In this document: one piece after another, positions 36,730-44,260 of the stretch
Numbering within the stretch: position 1 is the first letter of the stretch
How the letters are laid out: each line of letters begins with the position of its first letter
Notes under the pieces: model-generated
What the model was told of the DNA's origin: nothing
What the model saw: the letters and a program-made list of their open reading frames with translations, nothing else
Database searches by the model: none
Made by a program: the position numbers and the translations under genes
Source: Actinoplanes campanulatus
GTDB lineage: Bacteria > Actinomycetota > Actinomycetes > Mycobacteriales > Micromonosporaceae
Assembly (NCBI RefSeq): GCF_014647795.1
Contig: NZ_BMPW01000001.1
Span: forward strand, 124,001-188,000
Reading direction: 5' to 3'
Length of the DNA stretch: 64,000 nucleotides

Positions 36730-39540
36730 ATGGCCAGACAGGGGGACGACGGGCCGCTTGTCGGGCGCACCGGCACGCTGGCCGACATCCAGTCCTACCT
36801 GCGCGACGTCGGTCCCGGCGGGACAGCCGCGGTGTTCGTGACCGGGGAGAGCGGCATCGGCAAGAGCCGCCTGCTGCGGGAGACCGCCGACGCCTTGCGC
36901 GGGTCGGGCTTCGCGGTGCTCTTCGGCACATGTCTCGACATCGGGGACGCGTCGCCGCTGCACCCGGTGCTGCAAGCGTTGCGCCGGCACGACGGCAGCG
37001 GCCCGGCCGCGGCCGCCGACGACGCCGGCGCGCTGCTCGACCGGGTCTCGCGCGACCTGCGCCGGATCGCCGGCGACCAGCAGTTGCTGCTCGTGCTCGA
37101 CGATCTCCAGTGGGCCGACCGCAGCACCCGGCAGTTGCTGCTCTACCTGCTCGCCGGTCTCGGTGACGTCCGGGTCTCGGTGCTCGCCGCGATCCGGGCC
37201 GAGGCGCTGCACGGCACCCACCCGCTGCGCCGGGTGCTGGCCGAGCTGCGCCGTCTGCGGTCGGTGCGGGTGGTCGACCTGGCCCCGCTCAATCAGAGCC
37301 AGACCCACGAGCTGGTGGCCGCGATCGTCGGCGGCACGGTCGCCGTGGAGGACGCGGAGCGGGTCTTCAAGCGCAGCGGCGGCAACCCGTTCGTCGTCGA
37401 GGAGCTGGCCCGTGACCTTCGGGACGGCCGGATCGAGCTGTCCGACACGCTGCGCGAGATCTTCCTGTCCAGAGTGGACGAGCTGCCGCCGCACGCGCAC
37501 ACCGTGGTGCACGCCATCGCGGCCGGTGTCGAGCCGGTGGAGCACGCCGTGCTGGCCGGGGTGGTGCCGCTGCCCGAGGATCAGCTGATCGAGGCGATCC
37601 GGGCCGCCGTGACGCACCGGTTCGTGGCCCGTGACGGCGACGGCTACAAGCTGCGGCACCGGCTGGTCGCCGAGGTGCTGGAGCAGGAGGTGCTGCCGGC
37701 CGAGGCGGCGTCGCTGCACCGGCGGTACGCGGAGGCCCTGGAGTCGATCGACGGCGAACCGGACAACGCCCGCCTGGCCTACCACTGGCAGCGGGCCGGC
37801 GAACCGGGCCGGGCGCTGCCCGCCGTGGTGGCCGCCGCCCGCACCGCCGAGAGCATGTACGGCTTCGCCGAGGCGCACCGCTACTGGACGATCGCGCTGC
37901 AGCTCACCGCCGAGGCCGACCGCCGCCGCACCGAGCTGCTGGCCAACGCCGCCGAGTCGGCCCACCAGTGCGGCGAGCATCTGCTGGCACTGGCCCGGCT
38001 GGAGGAGCTGGCCGGCCGGCCGGACGCCCCCGGTCAGGCCGGGGTGCATCTGCGGCGGGCCCGCTACCTGGCGGCCGCCGGGCGCTCGGCGACCGCCGAG
38101 ACGGAGTACCACCGCGCTCTGGAGGCGCCCGACTGCACCCCGCGCCAGCGCGCCTCTGCCGCGGCCTACCTGGCCGAGCTGCTGCTGCACCTGGGCCGGT
38201 ACGCGGACGCCAACCAGCACGCCCGCGAGGCCCTGGAACTGGCCGCGGTGAACGGGGCGACCGCCGACCTGGTCCGGGCGAGCGCCGCGCTCGGCTTCAG
38301 CGCGGCCTTCCGTGAGGATCCGGACGCCGGCCTGGCCGTCATCCGGCACGGTGTGGAGATCGCCGAGCGGTCCGGGCACCCGGACGACCTGGGGGTGGCC
38401 TACCTGCACCTCGCCGAGCTGCTGACCGGCCCGCTGAACAGCGTCGAGGAGGGGGTCCTGGTCGCCCGCCGCGGCGCGGAGAAGCTCTCCTCGCTCGGCG
38501 TCGGCCGGACCTACCAGACCAGGCTACTGGCGATCGCCGCGAATGGACTGTTCAGAAGCGGACAGTGGGCCGAGGCGGACGCGGTGTTGGACTCCGCCAT
38601 GCGCAACCGTCCGTCCGGCGCCGACGCGGTCGAACTGCTGCTGGCCCGGTGCCGGCTCTGGGTCGGTTTCGGCGAGCTGGACAACGCCCGCCGCAACCTG
38701 GACGCGGCGGCGACCCTGCTGGCCGGCGGCGGCGCCCGGCACGTGCTGCCGATGCTGACCCTGCGGGCCGGCATGGCGATCTGGCTGGGCGAACACGCCG
38801 ACGCCCGGGCCGCCGTGCAGCGTGGGCTGACCGAGTCCCGCTCCGACGACCTGGCGCTGCTCGCGGTGCTGGCCTGGCACGGGCTGCGGGCCGAGGCGGA
38901 GGCGCACGTGGCCGGCCAGCCGGTCGACGCGGGTGCGGTCCGGCGCCTGCGCACGGTGATGGATCGGCTGGTCAAGGGGGTGGTCGATGCGCCGCCCGCG
39001 GTCCGGGCGGTGGTCGACGGCTACCTCGACCTGTGCACCGCCGAGCTGAGCCGGGTGGAGGACCGCCACGATCCGGAGCCGTGGGCACGGGCGGCGGCGG
39101 TCTGGGACCGGCGCCAGCAGCCCTACCCGGCGGCCTATTCGCGCCTGCGGCACGCCGAGGCGTCGTTGCAGCGCCGGGTCCGGCGGGCGACGGCGATCTC
39201 CGGGCTCCGCCAGGCCTACGGGACGGCGACCGCGATGGGTGCCCGGCCGCTCGCCAGCGAGATCGTGGGGGTGGCCCAGCGGTTCCGGGTCACGCTCGCC
39301 GACGACGCGGAGACGGTGCCGATGGCGGTGCCCGAGCAGCCCGCCGACGAGCTGTCCTCACTGACCGGCCGGGAGCGTGAGGTTCTGGCCGCGGTGGCCG
39401 AGGGCTTGACTAACCGGGAGATCGGTGAGTTGCTCTTCATCAGCGAGCGCACCGTGGGCGTGCACCTCGGGCACATCTTCGACAAACTGCAGGTGCGGAC
39501 CCGGGTCCAGGCAAGTCGTGTCTATCTGACAGCGGCCTGA
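36730..39540 (+). CDS. LAL-type LuxR-family regulator with AAA ATPase domain
   Basis: The 936-residue product has Walker A (GESGIGKS, 39-46), a Walker B-like LLLVLDDLQWADRST near residue 124, a helical TPR-like middle (about 350-860) and a C-terminal LuxR helix-turn-helix (LTGREREVLAAVAEGLTNRE, then FISERTVGVHLGHIFDKL). It most likely senses a ligand or nucleotide state and controls transcription as an ATP-dependent switch. The divergent cyclase-domain gene suggests a split version of the cyclase-ATPase fusion regulators. The ATG at 36730 is preferred, because the VGR motif that usually opens these proteins follows at once; 36667 is an alternative. Confidence 0.88.
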   Translation: MARQGDDGPLVGRTGTLADIQSYLRDVGPGGTAAVFVTGESGIGKSRLLRETADALRGSGFAVLFGTCLDIGDASPLHPVLQALRRHDGSGPAAAADDAGALLDRVSRDLRRIAGDQQLLLVLDDLQWADRSTRQLLLYLLAGLGDVRVSVLAAIRAEALHGTHPLRRVLAELRRLRSVRVVDLAPLNQSQTHELVAAIVGGTVAVEDAERVFKRSGGNPFVVEELARDLRDGRIELSDTLREIFLSRVDELPPHAHTVVHAIAAGVEPVEHAVLAGVVPLPEDQLIEAIRAAVTHRFVARDGDGYKLRHRLVAEVLEQEVLPAEAASLHRRYAEALESIDGEPDNARLAYHWQRAGEPGRALPAVVAAARTAESMYGFAEAHRYWTIALQLTAEADRRRTELLANAAESAHQCGEHLLALARLEELAGRPDAPGQAGVHLRRARYLAAAGRSATAETEYHRALEAPDCTPRQRASAAAYLAELLLHLGRYADANQHAREALELAAVNGATADLVRASAALGFSAAFREDPDAGLAVIRHGVEIAERSGHPDDLGVAYLHLAELLTGPLNSVEEGVLVARRGAEKLSSLGVGRTYQTRLLAIAANGLFRSGQWAEADAVLDSAMRNRPSGADAVELLLARCRLWVGFGELDNARRNLDAAATLLAGGGARHVLPMLTLRAGMAIWLGEHADARAAVQRGLTESRSDDLALLAVLAWHGLRAEAEAHVAGQPVDAGAVRRLRTVMDRLVKGVVDAPPAVRAVVDGYLDLCTAELSRVEDRHDPEPWARAAAVWDRRQQPYPAAYSRLRHAEASLQRRVRRATAISGLRQAYGTATAMGARPLASEIVGVAQRFRVTLADDAETVPMAVPEQPADELSSLTGREREVLAAVAEGLTNREIGELLFISERTVGVHLGHIFDKLQVRTRVQASRVYLTAA

Positions 39541-39715
39541 CCAGGCAATCGTTATCTCGCCGTGACTTACGTACGCGGAATACGTAGTTCTACCGATCCG
39601 ATCGGCGGACCCCCGGTGGAAGTGTGAGCCGCACGGGGGAGCACCGCCCGGCGACCAGCTTCGCCGGGCGGTGCTGGGGGCCCTCCGCTGTACTGCATCA
39701 TTCACGGAGGAACCG
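39541..39715 (+). other. leader of the DUF5995 gene with palindrome
   Basis: TACGTA (39568-39573) and TACGTA (39581-39586), flanked by ACT and AGT, form a near-perfect inverted repeat. A strong hairpin follows at 39641-39674. A good GGAGG site (39706-39710) precedes the next ATG. Confidence 0.4.
39641..39674 (+). terminator. strong hairpin between LAL regulator and DUF5995 gene
   Basis: GCACCGCCCGGCGA (39641-39654) and TCGCCGGGCGGTGC (39661-39674) form a perfect 14-bp stem with a 6-base loop. It ends 41 bases before the DUF5995 ATG and could serve as a terminator of the regulator gene or as a leader structure. Confidence 0.7.
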
Positions 39716-40486
39716 ATGACCCAGCCCATCTGGGGCCCCGTTCAGCAGGAGATGTCCGACATCCTGCAACGGCACCCCGACGACGTGCCCGGAGTGGTGG
39801 ACCAGCTAGCGAAACTGCAAGAGGTCCTGTGCCAGGTGCCGCCGTTGCTCCACAGCAACCCGCTGGCCGACTTCAACAAGCTCTATCTCACGATCACCGA
39901 GAACGTGCTCGAGCGTCTCTACGCCGGCAAGTTCAAGGACCCGGCGTTCCTGGCCCGCCTCGACGTCGAGTTCGCGGCGCGCTATTTCGACGCGCTCCGC
40001 TACTGGACCGAAGGCAGCCCGGCCTGTCCGGGTGTGTGGGCCGGCCTGTTCTGCCGGGTGCCGGGGCCGGATGCCCGCCCGCTCCCGTCGGCGGTCGCCG
40101 GCGTCAACGCGCACATCAATTTCGATCTGCCGTTCGCGCTGGTCACCACCTTCGACCACCTGGGCAGCGATCCGGTGGACGGCAGCGACCAGCACCACGA
40201 TTACCTCCAGGTCAACGACATCTTCGCCGAGGAGATCCCGGGTCTGCGCCGCGGTTACCTCGATCGCTGGCAGGTGCTCATCGACACGATGAACGGCGAC
40301 CTCGACGACTGGTGGCAGGGCGAGATGGTGGAATACACCCGCAATGTCGCCTGGCGCAACGCTCAGAAGATCTGGGCTCTGCGCCACGACATGATCGAGC
40401 TCGACAAGGAGCGGCGGCGGCTCGACAAGACCGCCACCGGTCTCGGCAAGCTCCTCCTGTCGCCCTTCGGCGAATTCCTGCAGTAA
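39716..40486 (+). CDS. DUF5995 family protein
   Basis: The 256-residue product matches the DUF5995 pattern: an N-terminal helical part, FNKLYLTITENVLE, a central FAARYFDALRYW, then GVNAHINFDLPFALV, with conserved Asn/His/Asp residues suggesting a metal or ligand site, and a helical C terminus with DWWQGEMVEYTRNVAWRNAQ. The function of the family is unknown. There is no signal peptide. ACGGAGGAACC upstream makes the ATG at 39716 secure. Confidence 0.75.
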   Translation: MTQPIWGPVQQEMSDILQRHPDDVPGVVDQLAKLQEVLCQVPPLLHSNPLADFNKLYLTITENVLERLYAGKFKDPAFLARLDVEFAARYFDALRYWTEGSPACPGVWAGLFCRVPGPDARPLPSAVAGVNAHINFDLPFALVTTFDHLGSDPVDGSDQHHDYLQVNDIFAEEIPGLRRGYLDRWQVLIDTMNGDLDDWWQGEMVEYTRNVAWRNAQKIWALRHDMIELDKERRRLDKTATGLGKLLLSPFGEFLQ

Positions 40487-40532
40487 TCGCCCCGAGACTC
40501 GGCCGCGCGGGGGGCGTGGCCGGGTCGGGGAC

Positions 40533-40577
40533 CGTCGGCTGAGGCCGGCCCAAGGGGCGGGCCGGTCTCAGCCGACG
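40533..40577. terminator. bidirectional terminator between convergent genes
   Basis: Bases 40533-40551 pair with 40559-40577 (CGTCGGCTGAG against CTCAGCCGACG, then CCGGCCC against GGGCCGG), with one G-T pair. The right arm covers the last codons and stop of the DUF5666 gene. Confidence 0.75.
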
Positions 40578-41077
40578 ATGATCAGACGGGCCGCGGTGGC
40601 AGAGCCGTCGCGGACCCCGCCCACGCCGACCGTCGCGCCCACGGTCACGGCGTCGCGCTCGGTCTTCTCCCGCTTCACCCGGTCGACCACACGCAACGGG
40701 TCACCGAAGGTCCACGAGCCCTCGAACCCGTCGGACGACTTCACGGTGAACCGGTCACCCTCCACCGCGGTGACCTCGCCGCGCTGGACCACGATCGTGC
40801 GTGTGCCGCCGTCACGTGTCTCCACCACCACCTCGCCGTGCAGCGCGTTCTTCCGCAGCAGCTTGCGGACGGCGTGCGGCCGCACCTTGCCGGGCGCGGT
40901 GGACGGGCCGTCGGCGAGCACCTCGGTGAAGCCGACCTCCTGGAGAGCCACCACCTCGGCGGCCGTGTCCACATCGGGCGTGCCCGCATCAGGCGTGTCC
41001 ACATCGGGGCCGCCACAGCCGGTCAGGACCAGGGCCAGGGCGATGCCCGCCATCAGGATCTTCGGGGTATGAGTCAT
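40568..41077 (-). CDS. DUF5666 lipoprotein linked to a two-component system
   Basis: The 169-residue product has a lipoprotein signal peptide (lipobox LTGC, Cys21), an acidic DVDTPD repeat linker (about 24-40) and a beta-barrel-like domain typical of DUF5666 (VVQRGEVTAVEGDRFTVKSSDG, FGDPLRVVDRVK, GATVGVGGVRDG). Such proteins are surface-anchored and of unknown function. It is the last gene of an apparent operon: response regulator, histidine kinase, lipoprotein, all on the minus strand with 35 bases between kinase and lipoprotein. It may therefore be a sensor partner or target of that system. The ATG at 41077 is favoured over the GTG six bases upstream. Confidence 0.75.
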   Translation of the reverse strand: MTHTPKILMAGIALALVLTGCGGPDVDTPDAGTPDVDTAAEVVALQEVGFTEVLADGPSTAPGKVRPHAVRKLLRKNALHGEVVVETRDGGTRTIVVQRGEVTAVEGDRFTVKSSDGFEGSWTFGDPLRVVDRVKREKTERDAVTVGATVGVGGVRDGSATAARLIIVG

Positions 41078-41112
41078 GCCCACGATCCTGGGCCGACCGC
41101 GATCGAGCCATG

Positions 41113-42570
41113 TCAGCCCATTGTTCGGGAACGGTAAAGCTCCACGGTGAACATGGCGCCGCCCTCCGGAGCGTGCCCCGCCGTGATCCGGCCACCGAGC
41201 CGGGTCACGAGACGGGCCGCCAGCGCCAGTCCGAGCCCGCTGCCCACCTCACGCACACCCCGGTAGCGCCGGTTCAGCTCGCCCCGCTCGAACGCCACGG
41301 CCAGATCGTCGTCGGTGAACCCGGGCCCGCCGTCACGGACCTCGACGATCCCCCCGCTCAGCCGGCCGGAGGAGGCCGCCACGAGCCGGCCCTCCTGATC
41401 GCGAACCTCTCCGAACCGGCCCTCGCCGTCGGCGGCCGGCCGGGCCGCCAGGATCAGCGGCGCGCCCGCCGGGACCACCCGCAACGCGTTCTCGCAGAGG
41501 CCGTCGAGCACCTGCCGGATCCGCCCGGCGTCGGTGTGGACGACGACCGGGCCGTCCGGCGCCTCGACGGTCAGCGACGGACCGTCAGGGCCGCAGCGGG
41601 CCGCCCACGCCCGCCCCGCGTCGCGGACCAGCTCCGCGAGGTCCACCTCGGTCACGTCGAGCGGCAGGTCCGCGGCCTCCAGGCGGGAGAGCACCAGCAG
41701 GTCGGAGATCAGCCGGTCCAGCCGCTGGGCCTCGCCGAGCATGGTGGCGCCCGCGCCGGCCGCGTCGTCGCCGGTGATCACGCGATCGGCGAGCGCCTCC
41801 GCGTATCCCCGGATGGTGGCCAACGGGGTGCGCAGCTCGTGCGACACCGACAGCAGGAAGTCACGCTCCCGGCCCTCGCTGGTCTGGAGGGCGGCGGCGA
41901 GCTGGTTGAACGCGTCGGCGAGCCGGGCCGCCTCGGACGGGCCGGCCCGGGAGATCCGCACCGAACGGTCCCCCGAGGACAGGCGGGCGGCGGCGGCCGC
42001 GGCCCGCGCGATCGGCCGGGTCACGAAGCGGGCCAGCACCGTGCCGGCGAGGACCCCGCCGGCCAGGCCGATGACCAGCGCCACCCAGACCCCGCCGAGC
42101 ACCCGGGCGGCCAGGTTGGTGGCGACCTTACGGGTCAGCACGACGCCGCCGGCCCGGCCGGGAAGCGGCCGGGCCGCGACGAACGACAGCCGCCCGGAGA
42201 CCTGGCCGCGGATGTCGACGGTCTCGCCCGCGGCCACCCGCCGCACCACCCGTGGCGGAAGCCCGGCACGGTCGGCGCGGCCGTTGCGGATCAGGTAGAT
42301 CTCGACGCCCTCGGCGCGCAGCCGGTCGACGATCCGGGCCCGGACGGCGGGACGCTCGTCGGTGAGCAACTCGACCGCGAGCACGGTCTGGTTCATCAAC
42401 TCGGTGCGGACCTGGGTGTTCACCGACCGGATCGCGATCGGCACCGCGACCATCGTGGTCGCGATCACCGAGACGAGCGCGGTGGCGGTGGTGACGAGGA
42501 CGGCGCGACCGGCCAGCGTGCCGAAGAACCGCCGCACGGCGGGGCCCCACGCCCGAGGTGACTCACGCAT
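41113..42570 (-). CDS. sensor histidine kinase (HAMP, HisKA, HATPase_c)
   Basis: The 485-residue membrane kinase has two membrane helices (about 22-44 and 159-181) around a small extracytoplasmic sensor. A HAMP domain (about 182-235), the phospho-acceptor His244 in SVSHELRTPL and a GHKL ATPase (DGLCENALRVV, VRDGGPGFTDDDL, GSGLGLALAARLV) follow. The N-box Asn is kept. It overlaps the response regulator gene by 8 bases. The signal sensed is unknown; the adjoining DUF5666 lipoprotein may take part outside the membrane. Confidence 0.93.
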   Translation of the reverse strand: MRESPRAWGPAVRRFFGTLAGRAVLVTTATALVSVIATTMVAVPIAIRSVNTQVRTELMNQTVLAVELLTDERPAVRARIVDRLRAEGVEIYLIRNGRADRAGLPPRVVRRVAAGETVDIRGQVSGRLSFVAARPLPGRAGGVVLTRKVATNLAARVLGGVWVALVIGLAGGVLAGTVLARFVTRPIARAAAAAARLSSGDRSVRISRAGPSEAARLADAFNQLAAALQTSEGRERDFLLSVSHELRTPLATIRGYAEALADRVITGDDAAGAGATMLGEAQRLDRLISDLLVLSRLEAADLPLDVTEVDLAELVRDAGRAWAARCGPDGPSLTVEAPDGPVVVHTDAGRIRQVLDGLCENALRVVPAGAPLILAARPAADGEGRFGEVRDQEGRLVAASSGRLSGGIVEVRDGGPGFTDDDLAVAFERGELNRRYRGVREVGSGLGLALAARLVTRLGGRITAGHAPEGGAMFTVELYRSRTMG

Positions 42571-43264
42571 CGGCGGTGTACCCCACCCCGCGGACCGTCC
42601 GGATGAGGGCGGCGGCCGGGCCCAGCTTGGCGCGGACCTGCGCCACGTGCACGTCGACCGTCCGGGTGCCGGCGTGCGAGGCGTAACCCCAGACGGCGGC
42701 CAGCAGCTCCTCCCGGGTGAAGACCCGGCCGGGCCGGCCCACCAGGTGCGCGAGCAGGTCGAACTCGGTCGCCGTGAGGGCCAGCGACCGCCCCTGGAGC
42801 GCGGCGGTCCGGCGGCCGGGATCCAGGGTGAGCGGGCCCAGGCTGCGCACCCGCTCCGCCCCGGCCGGTCCGGCCGCGCGCCGCAGCAGCGCCTTGACCC
42901 GGGTGACCAGCTCGCGTGGGCTGAACGGCTTGGTGACGTAGTCGTCGCCGCCCAGCTCCAGCCCGAGGATGCGGTCGACCTCGTCGTCCCGTGCGGTCAG
43001 GAAGATCACCGGGGTCCAGTCGTCGTCGGCGCGCAGGCGGCGGCAGATCTCGGTGCCGTCCATGCCGGGCAGGGCGATGTCCAGGATGCACACGACCGGG
43101 CGCAACCGCCGGGCGGCGAGCAGGCCGGCCGCGCCGTCGTGCTCGACCTGCACCCCGAAGCCCTCCCGGCTCAGGTAGAGCCGGACCAGGTCGGCGATCG
43201 GCCGCTCGTCCTCGACCACGAGGACCAGCCCTCTGCCCACCGCGCCCGTCACGGCACCCATCAT
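42563..43264 (-). CDS. OmpR-family response regulator
   Basis: The 233-residue protein has a receiver domain (acidic pocket at VVEDE, phospho-acceptor Asp62 in CILDIALPGMDG, Lys in YVTKPFSPREL) and a winged helix DNA-binding domain (FDLLAHLVGRPGRVFTREELL, then HVAQVRAKLG and RTVRGVGYTADA). It should be phosphorylated by the kinase encoded immediately downstream. Two adjacent ATGs (43264 and 43261) are equally plausible starts; the much longer frame upstream is not coding. Confidence 0.93.
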   Translation of the reverse strand: MMGAVTGAVGRGLVLVVEDERPIADLVRLYLSREGFGVQVEHDGAAGLLAARRLRPVVCILDIALPGMDGTEICRRLRADDDWTPVIFLTARDDEVDRILGLELGGDDYVTKPFSPRELVTRVKALLRRAAGPAGAERVRSLGPLTLDPGRRTAALQGRSLALTATEFDLLAHLVGRPGRVFTREELLAAVWGYASHAGTRTVDVHVAQVRAKLGPAAALIRTVRGVGYTADA

Positions 43265-43388
43265 GCCGCGCGGCGGGGCGCGCAAACGTACGAGGAAGGT
43301 AAGACCCGACCGGGTGATGTGTGTGTTCCGCCCGTCTTGTGCGACATCTGGCGGCCGTGGTCGGCCTGACCTGCACCCGCGCATTTGT

Positions 43389-43423
43389 GGAAACGCTCCC
43401 AAAATCGTCGTGGAAGCGCTTTC
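43389..43423 (+). promoter_or_regulatory. two LacI-type operators with no attached gene
   Basis: GGAAACGCTCCC (43389-43400) and GGAAGCGCTTTC (43412-43423) are quasi-palindromes with central CG, 23 bp apart, of the GGGAGCGCTCCC type used by CebR/CelR-like LacI regulators. TATAAA follows at 43433-43438. Confidence 0.55.
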
Positions 43424-43521
43424 TTCCCGTGCTATAAAGGCGACAGCGGCGGGGCGCCTTCGAGCGTGGACGCCGCGTGCCCAGCGCCGTTGTGCCCGTC
43501 GGCAGCTCCCGCCCCCGAGCC

Positions 43522-43556
43522 GGGCGAGGCGTCGCACACGGGGGGATGCCTCGCCC
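43522..43556 (+). terminator. hairpin in the orphan-operator region
   Basis: GGGCGAGGC (43522-43530) pairs with GCCTCGCCC (43548-43556), extended inward by GTC/GAT with one G-T pair. Confidence 0.5.
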
Positions 43557-43568
43557 ACCATCGTCACC

Positions 43569-43597
43569 GGGCCGCCCGCGAAAGCCGCGGGCGGCCC
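43569..43597. terminator. terminator hairpin after the NarL-type regulator
   Basis: GGGCCGCCCGCG (43569-43580) and CGCGGGCGGCCC (43586-43597) form a perfect 12-bp stem with a 5-base loop, 16 bases past the stop of the minus-strand response regulator gene. Confidence 0.7.
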
Positions 43598-43612
43598 GCA
43601 AAAATGCCCGCG

Positions 43613-44260
43613 TCAGCGGCCCAGACCCGCCTCGCGCGCCCGCAGGATGGCCTCGGTTCGGTCGGCGACCTGGAGTTTCGCGAAGACGTTGGAGACGTTG
43701 TTACGGACCGTCTTCGGCGACAGGTAGAGCGCGGCCGCGATCTGCGCGTTGCTGCGGCCCGCCGCCAGCAACTCGAAGATCTCCCGTTCCCGGGCGGTGA
43801 GCTGCGGGAACGCGTCGGTCGGCTGCGGCGGCCCGGCGGCGAAGAACTCGGCGATCCGCTGGGCCAGGGTGACGCCGAAGATCGCGCCACCGGCCGCCAC
43901 CGTGCTGATGGCGCGGACGATCTCCTCCTGCTCGGCGCCCTTGACCAGATAGCCGCGGGCGCCGGCCCGGATCGCCGCGAAGACCGTTCCGTCGTCCTCG
44001 GACATGGTCAGCACCACGACGCCGACCCCGGGCGCGTCCACCGCCAGGCGGCGGGTGGCCTCCACCCCGTTGAGCCGGGGCATCTGCACGTCCATCACCA
44101 CGACGTCCGGCAGCAGCCGGGTCGCGGCCGCGACCGCCTCCACCCCGTCCGCGGCGGTGCCCACCACCTCGAGGCCGTCGACCGATGTCAGCAGCATGGC
44201 CAGGCCGTCGCGGAAGATCGGGTGATCGTCGGCCACCAGGACCCGGATCGGGTCGGTCAT
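43613..44260 (-). CDS. NarL/FixJ-family response regulator
   Basis: The 215-residue protein has a receiver domain (ADDHPIFRDGL, phospho-acceptor Asp57 in VVVMDVQMP, Lys in YLVKGA) and a C-terminal LuxR-type helix-turn-helix (LTAREREIFELLAAGRSNAQ, then LSPKTVRNNVSNVFAKLQV). It is the partner of the kinase encoded directly upstream, whose TGA overlaps its ATG (ATGA at 44257-44260). The palindromes near 46338 and 46398 in the divergent promoter are candidate binding sites. Confidence 0.93.
   Translation of the reverse strand: MTDPIRVLVADDHPIFRDGLAMLLTSVDGLEVVGTAADGVEAVAAATRLLPDVVVMDVQMPRLNGVEATRRLAVDAPGVGVVVLTMSEDDGTVFAAIRAGARGYLVKGAEQEEIVRAISTVAAGGAIFGVTLAQRIAEFFAAGPPQPTDAFPQLTAREREIFELLAAGRSNAQIAAALYLSPKTVRNNVSNVFAKLQVADRTEAILRAREAGLGR

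Larger units (their letters stand above)
43265..43612. other. intergenic region with orphan operators and hairpins
   Basis: No gene is supported in these 348 bases. Two LacI-type palindromes and a TATAAA box point toward the plus strand, but only hairpins (43522-43556, 43569-43597) follow before the convergent end of the NarL-type regulator gene. The minus-strand promoter of the OmpR-type regulator must also be here. Confidence 0.6.
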
